A DNA stretch of 64,000 nt from Flavobacterium flevense. GTDB lineage: Bacteria; Bacteroidota; Bacteroidia; Flavobacteriales; Flavobacteriaceae. The DNA lies in contig NZ_FRCC01000011.1 of the NCBI RefSeq assembly GCF_900142775.1, positions 26,380 to 90,379 of the forward strand. The letters are read 5' to 3'. Positions 27,400-33,700 of this stretch are shown here, piece after piece. The notes under the pieces were generated by a model. It worked only from the letters and a program-made list of their open reading frames with translations, did not search any database and was not told the DNA's origin. Made by a program: the position numbers and the translations under genes. How positions within the stretch are numbered: position 1 is the stretch's first letter; every line of letters begins with the position of its first letter.

Positions 27400-27865
27400 G
27401 GTTTATGTACGATTGATTATACTGAATTGCAGGTGTACTTGTAGGTTTTGATGGAAATACTTTTAGTAAAGTTTGTCCACCTGCAAAGAATTGAGGTTGA
27501 GCATAAAGATATCTCCAAAAACCAAAATCAAATGTTGCTAAAAGCTTTGGGTGCGTATATACTATTAGTTTATTTAATGATTTATCAATTAATTTTTTAG
27601 TATTTACACATCTGTTTGTGCTAAAGGTTCCACCTGCTGCAATGCTGTCTCTTAACCAATCATTTCCATGTTGGGCTACATATTGTTCGTTTATTTTATT
27701 TCGTAATGCAACTTCAAAGCAACTTATTACGGTGAACATTTCTTGAGAAAGCTGTAAATTTTTCCGATATAAAGTCATTGCTTTTCTTGAGTTGTTTCCA
27801 GTTGCTACAAGATATCTATGCATTCTTGCACTTGACATTATATCTTCAAATTCGATATATTTCAT
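27242..27865 (-). pseudogene. Abi-family (AbiD/F-like) gene, 3'-truncated
   Basis: The first ~154 residues look like an Abi_2-type abortive-infection-related protein: ALRNKINEQYVAQHGNDWL, FSTNRCVNTKKLIDKSLNKL and FGFWRYLYAQPQFF in order. After QYNQSYI (codon at 27404-27406) resemblance ends. The remaining ~53 codons are simply the out-of-frame reading of the Pmp3-like gene. The expected C-terminal part with the conserved 'R-x-R-I-A-H-H-E-P' type motif is missing. A deletion has joined the interior of the Abi gene to a point six bases before the Pmp3-like ATG. The product is probably inactive, although a fusion protein could still be made. Confidence 0.65.
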
Positions 27866-27914
27866 TTTAATTTGGTGGTTTTAAATGAAGTTATTATATT
27901 TGTTCTATATTATT

Positions 27915-27958
27915 CCCGATAGCCCCTGATTAGTCAAGCTACCGGGTTTTCGTTTTTT
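27915..27958 (+). terminator. Palindrome with T-run in the accessory patch
   Basis: CCCGATAGC and GCTACCGGG form a stem (one mismatch) around a 14-base loop, followed by TTTTCGTTTTTT on the plus strand. No plus-strand gene precedes it, so it may be part of a repeat element rather than a working terminator. Confidence 0.5.
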
Positions 27959-27969
27959 ATATACTTCCT

Positions 27970-28060
27970 TCTCAAATATATTCATTATTTCTTACAAACC
28001 TTCCGCTTATTAGTTGATTTTAGAAAATTATTCTGATTTCCTAGTCCCGATGCGAGCGGC
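27970..28060. repeat. Accessory-unit right repeat, copy 1
   Basis: About 91 bases similar to 28966-29057: shared CAAATATATTCATTA, TTACAAAC, TTCCGCT and GTTGATTTT, ending in the sequence AGCGGC. It stops exactly where the second left repeat begins, so the structured element that follows copy 2 is cut short here. Confidence 0.78.
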
Positions 28061-28227
28061 GGATATTCAGGTGTTCTAATGCCATGTTAGTTATAGTTTG
28101 TTCTGGTTTTATTTTCAATCCATTTCCTCAAACTTGTCTTCCTGACGAAGGAAGGAACTCCATAAGTAGCTCCGTATTGATTTTAGAAACGAGCCACACG
28201 AAAGGATTCGTGCGACAGCAGTGGGGA
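28061..28227. repeat. Accessory-unit left repeat, copy 2
   Basis: About 167 bases similar to 26881-27056. On the minus strand it starts with a vestigial YfiT-like N-terminus (MALEHLNIR versus MTLEQLKYP in the intact gene), followed by the same untranslated sequence and hairpins. The presence of coding remnant shows the direction of duplication: from the YfiT locus to here. Confidence 0.8.
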
Positions 28228-28244
28228 TTATCACTTGTTTGCTT

Positions 28245-28589
28245 TTAGAATATTAGTTGTTGAATTTCGTTTCGCATGAAGAATACAACAATCAAAATCA
28301 CTAATGTAATTATGTTAGTTTTGGATTCAGTATATTTCTGTTCGTTAAAGTTTGAAAATATTTGAGACATTAAATATCCACCGATTATAAAGATTGGTAA
28401 ATAGTCCAAAATTATTTCAACGTACCAAATTTCTGAAATTCTGCTTGCAGTTGCACCTTCGCCATAAAATCCCCAAAAGACAAAAAATTCAATTATAAAT
28501 AGTAAAATGAGAATCACACAAAGCAATATGCTTTTAATTGCAATGCTTTTATATTCGGTTTTTAGTTTAGTGAGTTTTTGTAAATTCAA
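28245..28589 (-). CDS. Small membrane protein of unknown function (unit 2 cargo)
   Basis: The 114-residue protein has three predicted membrane segments (about 18-38, 52-70 and 92-108) and few polar loops. I do not recognise a family. Its start codon overlaps the stop of the upstream 97-residue gene by four bases, so translation is probably coupled. Both genes sit between the second pair of accessory-unit repeats. Confidence 0.6.
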   Translation of the reverse strand: MNLQKLTKLKTEYKSIAIKSILLCVILILLFIIEFFVFWGFYGEGATASRISEIWYVEIILDYLPIFIIGGYLMSQIFSNFNEQKYTESKTNIITLVILIVVFFMRNEIQQLIF

Positions 28590-28879
28590 AATGAGTCGTT
28601 ATTAAAGTAAAAACATAAAGCTAATGCAAATAAATGTATACCAAACAGAAAGTATTTCCATTTCGGTTTGGATATTAAAATTTGGCTATAAATCGGTATT
28701 TGGATTAAAGCGAGGGTAAAACCAATTAAATTTATTTCTCTATTCAAGTTTGCTAATAACATTGTAAAAGGAAAAATTATTTTAGCAGGAATATATGTAC
28801 CGTGTCCTCCACCTGCAAAGATTATTGTTACTAGGAGGCATAAAAATGTAATAATGAATGTTTTTACTACTGTTTTCAT
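28586..28879 (-). CDS. Small membrane protein of unknown function (unit 2 cargo)
   Basis: The 97-residue protein is very hydrophobic, with three likely membrane helices (about 5-22, 32-62 and 72-92) and a short conserved-looking GGGHGTYIPAKI loop. No family is recognised. It is the first gene of a two-gene overlapping unit with the 114-residue membrane protein. A pair of small membrane proteins in a variable locus could be a toxin/immunity pair, but nothing in the sequence shows this. Confidence 0.6.
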   Translation of the reverse strand: MKTVVKTFIITFLCLLVTIIFAGGGHGTYIPAKIIFPFTMLLANLNREINLIGFTLALIQIPIYSQILISKPKWKYFLFGIHLFALALCFYFNNDSF

Positions 28880-28965
28880 TTAAATGTGTGCTAACTTTTA
28901 AATACTCGCTAAAAAGTAGCGCTTATACATCCAACGGCAGATTGGCAAAACTTTGCTTTGTTGCT

Positions 28966-29057
28966 TTCCCAAATATATTCATTAATTCCTTACAAACATT
29001 CCGCTCATTGGTTGATTTTGAAAACTATTCTTGTTTCTTAGCCCTGATGGAAGCGGC
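28966..29057. repeat. Accessory-unit right repeat, copy 2
   Basis: Counterpart of 27970-28060. Here it continues into a full structured element (29036-29150) and then the promoter of the alpha-oxoamine synthase gene, so this is probably the ancestral right border. Confidence 0.78.
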
Positions 29058-29150
29058 ATCCTCTTGTGGCTTGTTTCTTTAACAAGGCACAAGAGATAGA
29101 GCGAACAGCGGGTGAAAAAGGGAATGAAATGCACTTACGGAAATAGCTCC
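29036..29150. other. Structured intergenic element with long hairpin
   Basis: A stem CTCTTGTG-gc-TTGTT pairs with AACAA-gg-CACAAGAG (about 29060-29091). It is flanked by TAGCCCTGATGGAAGCGGC and AGATAGAGCGAACAGCGGG, whose CCC and GGG ends can close an outer helix. I recall similar 'AGCCCTGATGGAAGCGGCATCC' sequences as abundant intergenic elements in Flavobacterium; an Rfam Bacteroidota motif such as Flavo-1 is possible but unverified. The first ~20 bases recur truncated at 28041-28060. Confidence 0.5.
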
Positions 29151-29195
29151 TAAAAATAAATTTAGCTTAAAAGCCCTTAATAAAATTTAAATAAT

Positions 29196-29221
29196 TATTT
29201 TTGCTCCCGGAATTTCGGGAG
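29196..29221 (+). promoter_or_regulatory. -7 box and leader hairpin before the alpha-oxoamine synthase gene
   Basis: TATTTTTG (29196-29203) matches TAnnTTTG. Immediately after, CTCCCG (29204-29209) and CGGGAG (29216-29221) form a small hairpin near the predicted RNA 5' end, which may stabilise the transcript. Confidence 0.6.
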
Positions 29222-29252
29222 TTAAAAATTAATGTTATTACATCACGATAGT

Positions 29253-30515
29253 ATGGTAAAAGATTTATTCGAAAGAATTCAGAGCAATAAAGGACCGTTA
29301 GGAAAATGGGCTTCGCAAGCAGAGGGATATTTTGTATTTCCAAAATTAGAAGGAGAACTAGGGCCTAGAATGAAGTTTGCAGGAAAAGATATTTTGAACT
29401 GGAGTTTGAATGACTATTTAGGTCTGGCCAATCACCCGGAAGTACGTCAGGCGGATACTGATGCAGCGATTCAGTTTGGTGCTGCTTATCCAATGGGTGC
29501 TCGTATGATGAGTGGTCACACTACTTATCACGAACAATTAGAAAAAGAATTGGCTGAATTTGTAATGAAGGAATCGGCTTATTTATTGAATTTTGGTTAT
29601 CAGGGAATGGTGTCTATTATTGATGCTTTGGTTACTAAAAATGATATTATTGTGTATGATGTGGATTCGCACGCCTGTATTATTGATGGTGTTCGTTTGC
29701 ACATGGGTAAGCGTTTTACTTACAAGCACAACGATTTAGAGAGCATGGAGAAAAACCTGCAACGTGCTACTAAAATGGCTAAAGAAACCGGAGGAGGAAT
29801 TTTATTTATTACCGAAGGTGTTTTTGGGATGCGCGGGCAACAAGGAAAGTTGAAAGAAATTGTTGCTATGAAAGAAAAGTACAATTTCCGTTTGTTAGTT
29901 GATGATGCGCACGGTTTTGGTACCCTTGGAAAAACAGGTGCCGGAGCAGGTGAGGAGCAAGGTTGTCAGGACGGAATTGATGTTTACTTTTCGACTTTTG
30001 CAAAATCGATGGCTAATATTGGTGCGTTTGTAGCGGCTGATAAGGATGTGATTGATTATTTAAAATACAACCTGCGTTCGCAAATGTTTGCTAAGGCATT
30101 ACCAATGATTCAGACTATTGGTTCGTTGAAACGTTTGGAATTATTGCGTAAATCTTCGGAGATTAAAGACAAGCTTTGGGTAAATGTAAACGCATTGCAA
30201 AACGGATTAAAAGAAAAAGGATTCAACATTGGTGATACTAATACTTGCATTACTCCTGTGTATCTTGAAGGAAGTATTCCTGAGGCGATGGTGATGGTAA
30301 ACGACCTGAGAGAGAACTACGGTATTTTCCTTTCGATTGTGGTTTATCCGGTTATCCCAAAAGGGATTATCCTGTTGAGAATGATTCCTACTTCGTCTCA
30401 TACCATTGCTGATATTGAGGAAACACTAACTGCATTTGAAGCTATTCGTGAAAAATTAGTAAATGGTACTTATAAAGCTATTGCAGAGAAAACTACGGTT
30501 AACATGGAAGCATAA
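29253..30515 (+). CDS. Alpha-oxoamine synthase: serine palmitoyltransferase / cysteate acyltransferase type
   Basis: The 420-residue PLP enzyme condenses an amino acid with a fatty acyl thioester. The PLP-binding Lys251 lies in TFAKSMAN, His140 (DSHAC) stacks on the cofactor, and DDAHGFG (217-223) binds its nitrogen. The N-terminal stretch (WASQAEGYFVFPKLEGELGP, residues 19-38) differs from Kbl and BioF and resembles Bacteroidota serine palmitoyltransferases. In flavobacteria a related enzyme is a cysteate acyltransferase that starts sulfonolipid (capnine) synthesis, so either lipid class is possible. The ATG at 29253 is preferred; an in-frame ATG at 29232 would add seven residues. Confidence 0.82.
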   Translation: MVKDLFERIQSNKGPLGKWASQAEGYFVFPKLEGELGPRMKFAGKDILNWSLNDYLGLANHPEVRQADTDAAIQFGAAYPMGARMMSGHTTYHEQLEKELAEFVMKESAYLLNFGYQGMVSIIDALVTKNDIIVYDVDSHACIIDGVRLHMGKRFTYKHNDLESMEKNLQRATKMAKETGGGILFITEGVFGMRGQQGKLKEIVAMKEKYNFRLLVDDAHGFGTLGKTGAGAGEEQGCQDGIDVYFSTFAKSMANIGAFVAADKDVIDYLKYNLRSQMFAKALPMIQTIGSLKRLELLRKSSEIKDKLWVNVNALQNGLKEKGFNIGDTNTCITPVYLEGSIPEAMVMVNDLRENYGIFLSIVVYPVIPKGIILLRMIPTSSHTIADIEETLTAFEAIREKLVNGTYKAIAEKTTVNMEA

Positions 30516-30556
30516 TACATAAAAAAACAATTCTCTTTATGGGAATTATATAAAAG

Positions 30557-30588
30557 AATCCATTCATTATATGAGTGGATTTTTTTTG
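30557..30588 (+). terminator. Terminator after the alpha-oxoamine synthase gene
   Basis: AATCCATTCAT and ATGAGTGGATT form a stem around TAT, followed by a run of T. Confidence 0.8.
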
Positions 30589-30633
30589 TTAAAAAATATC
30601 TTTACATGATATTAATTTTAAAAATTTATAATT

Positions 30634-31110
30634 ATGAAAGTGATATATATACTTAGTAATGTGGCGTTGTTTGTAATTCTTGCTTCGTCTTGTATGAATA
30701 AGAAAAACGATCAGGTTGTTGTAGCTCCGCAGGAAGTTGAAGCGCCAATGGAAACACCTAAAAAAGAATGTTATCAGGCTGTGATTGAGAAGGATACACT
30801 GAGGCTGACTATTGATATCAATGCTGTTAATGATGTAAATGGAGAATTAGATGCCTCGTATTTTGAAAAAGACAGAAGCTTTGGGACACTTTTAGGGAAC
30901 ATGCATGGAGACACCATATTTGCCGACTATAAATTTGAGTCTGAAGGTAAAACATCTATCCGAGAAATGGCTTTTATTAAAAAAGATTCTAATACCTATG
31001 TGGAAGGTCATGGCGAAATGATTGAAACCAATGACAGAATGGCTTTTAAGGATAAAAGTGAAATTAAATTTGACGGAAATATCATTTATCACAAGATTGA
31101 TTGTGAATAA
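30634..31110 (+). CDS. Lipoprotein of unknown function
   Basis: The 158-residue protein has a lipoprotein signal (VILASSC, Cys20) followed by MNKKND. A Thr/Pro/Glu-rich linker leads to a beta-rich domain with repeated acidic turns (INAVNDVNGELDASYFEKD, GNMHGDTIFADYKF). I recognise no family beyond a general resemblance to small Bacteroidota lipoproteins. The start is set by the lipoprotein signal. It is convergent with the GNAT-like gene across a bidirectional terminator. Confidence 0.7.
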   Translation: MKVIYILSNVALFVILASSCMNKKNDQVVVAPQEVEAPMETPKKECYQAVIEKDTLRLTIDINAVNDVNGELDASYFEKDRSFGTLLGNMHGDTIFADYKFESEGKTSIREMAFIKKDSNTYVEGHGEMIETNDRMAFKDKSEIKFDGNIIYHKIDCE

Positions 31111-31128
31111 TAGCTTTACTTTTTGACG

Positions 31129-31171
31129 AAAAAAAAATATCCATTAGTGTGCGCTAATGGATATTTTTTTT
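31129..31171. terminator. Bidirectional terminator between convergent genes
   Basis: A-run plus ATATCCATTAG pairs perfectly with CTAATGGATAT plus T-run, with the loop TGTGCG. It serves both the lipoprotein gene and the GNAT-like gene. Confidence 0.9.
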
Positions 31172-32288
31172 AAAGATTTTTTCTAAATGTTTTTCTGCGG
31201 CAATGTACCTTAGGATCAAAGTGTTTCCACAAATTATGAATAGCAATATTGTCTGCTAATTCAGGGGTTCTAAAGCAATTTTCAATGCCTTTTTCTTTAA
31301 AAGTATCGTAATATTCGTTAAAAATAATAGCCGTTACCGCTTTGTTCTGGTATTCAGGATGTACCCCTATTAAGTAAAAAAGCATGTCTTTGCTTTGTTT
31401 TTTTGCTTTAAGCAAATGAAATATTCCAAAAGGGAATAATTTTCCTTTGGCTTTTTGTAATGCTCTGGAAAAAGAAGGCATTACAATACTGAAAGCAATA
31501 ATGTTATGATCCTTGTCTTCTACAAATTTGATATATTCCGGATTGATGAAGCTAATGTATTTTTTCTTGAAATACTCTTTTTGCACATCAGAAATAGCTA
31601 CAAAAGAGGATAAATTAGCATAAGAGGTGTTGAACAAATCAAACATTTTATCTACATAAGGCATCACTTCCTTAGTAGATTTAAAATTAAGGGCATTTAA
31701 CTGGTATCTTTTTTTAACTAATTCATTGGCCTTCTGGAAAAACTCCGGTTTTACATTCGAAAAAGGGAATTTGCTTTCTACATATTCTTTTTCCACAACA
31801 TAGCCCAGTTGTTCAAAATGAGTGGCATAATACGGATGATTGTACCAGGTAACCATAGTTCCCAGTTGATCAAAACCTTCGGTAAGGACACCTACCTTGT
31901 CCAGATTTGAAAATCCCATAGGACCTTCTACATACTCCAGATTGTTTTTTCGGCCCAGTTCGTATACTTTTTCCAGTAAAGCTTCGGTCACATTGATGTC
32001 GTTAATGACATCAAACCAGCCAAAACGTACTTTTTTCTTTTGCTGTCCGTTTACCTCTGCCCAATTGATGATGGCGGTAATGCGTCCTGCAATTTTATCA
32101 TCTTTATAGGCAATATAAAAATAAGCTTCTGCATTTTCAAAAGCTGGATTTTTAGTTTTATCGAATGTTTCTAATTCGTCTGCAATCAATGGTGGAACCC
32201 AAAATTCATTGTCTTTGTATAAAGAAAAAGGGAATTTAATATATTCGGTCAGTTCTTTTTTTGTTATTGCTTCTTTTACTGTAATCAT
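31170..32288 (-). CDS. GNAT-fold N-acyltransferase-like protein
   Basis: The 372-residue protein has two GNAT-like halves: an N-terminal one (about 1-170, with EYVEGPMGFSNLDKVGVL) and a C-terminal one (about 190-372, with LFYLIGVHPEYQNKAVTAII as the acyl-CoA/ACP-binding strand-loop). Proteins of this type have often been mislabelled GTP cyclohydrolase in Bacteroidota. Its place near the alpha-oxoamine synthase gene makes an N-acyltransferase for sphingoid or capnoid bases a reasonable hypothesis, not a demonstrated role. It starts 12 bases after the outer-membrane protein gene upstream, so the two are probably one operon. Confidence 0.68.
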   Translation of the reverse strand: MITVKEAITKKELTEYIKFPFSLYKDNEFWVPPLIADELETFDKTKNPAFENAEAYFYIAYKDDKIAGRITAIINWAEVNGQQKKKVRFGWFDVINDINVTEALLEKVYELGRKNNLEYVEGPMGFSNLDKVGVLTEGFDQLGTMVTWYNHPYYATHFEQLGYVVEKEYVESKFPFSNVKPEFFQKANELVKKRYQLNALNFKSTKEVMPYVDKMFDLFNTSYANLSSFVAISDVQKEYFKKKYISFINPEYIKFVEDKDHNIIAFSIVMPSFSRALQKAKGKLFPFGIFHLLKAKKQSKDMLFYLIGVHPEYQNKAVTAIIFNEYYDTFKEKGIENCFRTPELADNIAIHNLWKHFDPKVHCRRKTFRKNL

Positions 32289-32300
32289 TGTTTGTTGTCT

Positions 32301-33254
32301 TTATTCAATTGCGTCTTTTCGTTTTTGATCTCTTTTGGCTGCTTTTCTAACCGATTTGGGTTGCGAAGGACTGTCGTCTATTTCCATTCGTACTTCTTTA
32401 TAATTGGTGTCATATCGCCATGAAAAGCCTATTCCTCCATAAAAAACAGTTGGTGTGTCTTTTAGATTATGGCTTATGGATGCGTCTATTTGCATGTTTT
32501 TGTTAAGTAAAAAAGCGGCTCCTCCACGCATGATGGCATCGCTGTAAAAATCGCTTTTATACCCCTGATTTTCGATAAAACCGGACCATTTGCGGCTGAT
32601 GCCTTTTGTTAAAGTAACGATGTAGCCGTAGCTGGGATAATCTGTAGCGATGTAATCAGCAATGATATTGGTAACTAAAACCCAGGAACCGTCGCCTAAA
32701 TGGTTTTGTGTCACTAACATCACCTTTGGAGAAATCATGGCATCAGGAGAAAAAGCATACGGATTGTTTTTCATCGTAAAATTAGCACCGGCAAAAACAG
32801 AAACAGCAGGAATTAATTGGTGCCAGTTGAAAGCATGATTGGCTTTCCAGCTGTAAATATTTACTTTTTTTTCGTAATTTTTATAGGGGTCGTAGATGAG
32901 GTATTTAGCTCCTAAAACAGTTTGCTTTAAATTGGATTTGTTATATTGATTAAAAGCGGTTACAAAGTCTTCGTTTTGATACTGAAGATTGGCAACTATT
33001 TCTAATTTTTCCATAAAAAAACCATAGCGTAAATCAAGGTCTATACCATATCCATTAGCATCATAACCCAGTAAACGGTGGTTTTCATTGATGCCGTAAA
33101 CACCGGTTTCAACCTGAATTACTGATTTCCCAACGGCGTATGCCGACATGGATTCACCCGGCCTGTTGGAGTTAATTTCATCGGTGTGTTGTGCATAATT
33201 GTAATTAACAACTAAGCTTATAACTAAGACTAATAAAACTTTAAATGAAGACAT
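32301..33254 (-). CDS. Outer-membrane beta-barrel protein (transporter-like)
   Basis: The 317-residue protein has a signal peptide (1-21, ending NYNYAQ). The beta-rich body has regular alternating strands ending in aromatics (IVANLQYQNED, WVLVTNIIADYI, GGIGFSWRYD), as in outer-membrane channels of the phenol-degradation (MetA-pathway) transporter-like group. The last ~30 residues are basic and probably periplasmic. The start at 33254 is chosen because upstream in-frame codons precede the signal peptide. It heads a two-gene operon with the GNAT-like gene; export of a lipid or hydrophobic compound is conceivable. Confidence 0.72.
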   Translation of the reverse strand: MSSFKVLLVLVISLVVNYNYAQHTDEINSNRPGESMSAYAVGKSVIQVETGVYGINENHRLLGYDANGYGIDLDLRYGFFMEKLEIVANLQYQNEDFVTAFNQYNKSNLKQTVLGAKYLIYDPYKNYEKKVNIYSWKANHAFNWHQLIPAVSVFAGANFTMKNNPYAFSPDAMISPKVMLVTQNHLGDGSWVLVTNIIADYIATDYPSYGYIVTLTKGISRKWSGFIENQGYKSDFYSDAIMRGGAAFLLNKNMQIDASISHNLKDTPTVFYGGIGFSWRYDTNYKEVRMEIDDSPSQPKSVRKAAKRDQKRKDAIE

Positions 33255-33347
33255 GTTAGTGGATTTTAAAAGTGATAGGCTTTCCAAATGTACTATATTT
33301 TATTATTTATTTAAGAATGATAATCCAATTTTGAGCGTAGTATTTGT

Positions 33348-33355
33348 TAATTTTG
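33348..33355 (+). promoter_or_regulatory. Bacteroidota -7 box (TAATTTTG)
   Basis: Exact TAnnTTTG match, 18 bases before the ATG at 33374 of the DUF4834 gene. Confidence 0.65.
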
Positions 33356-33373
33356 CTAAAAAATATTTTTATT

Positions 33374-33655
33374 ATGCAATTGGCTTCTTTTTCAGGATTT
33401 ATAAAAACGTTGTTTTATATTATAGCTTTCTATTATATTTTTAGGTTTCTGGCAAAACTTTTTTTGCCGTTGATAGTTAAAAAAGTAGTGGAGAAAGCAG
33501 GAGAAAATATGTATCAGCAACAACAGCGTCAGCAACAGTCATCGTGGCAAAAGAATCAAAATGACGATACTGTAATTTACAATACTGATAACGTAAAGAA
33601 ACCCCGTGAAACCAAAAAAGTAGGAGATTATGTGGATTACGAAGAAATAGATTAA
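33374..33655 (+). CDS. DUF4834 small membrane protein
   Basis: The 93-residue protein has one N-terminal membrane helix (about 5-30) containing FYYIFRFLAKLF, a Gln-rich spacer (about 47-60) and a conserved C-terminal KKVGDYVDYEEID. This is the DUF4834 pattern, restricted to Bacteroidota and of unknown function. The start at 33374 is set by the promoter box just upstream. The YfhO-like gene follows 45 bases later. Confidence 0.78.
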   Translation: MQLASFSGFIKTLFYIIAFYYIFRFLAKLFLPLIVKKVVEKAGENMYQQQQRQQQSSWQKNQNDDTVIYNTDNVKKPRETKKVGDYVDYEEID

Positions 33656-33700
33656 ATTTGCCTCGATAGTAATCCATATTTTAATAAAATTCCCGAAAAA

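Noticed and set aside
27143..27451. Plus-strand 102-residue frame across the Pmp3-like and Abi genes
   Set aside because: Antisense to the two recognised products, low-complexity and without promoter or family resemblance.
28245..28879. Toxin-immunity pair
   Set aside because: Two small overlapping membrane-protein genes fit the form, but no toxin motif or homology supports it.
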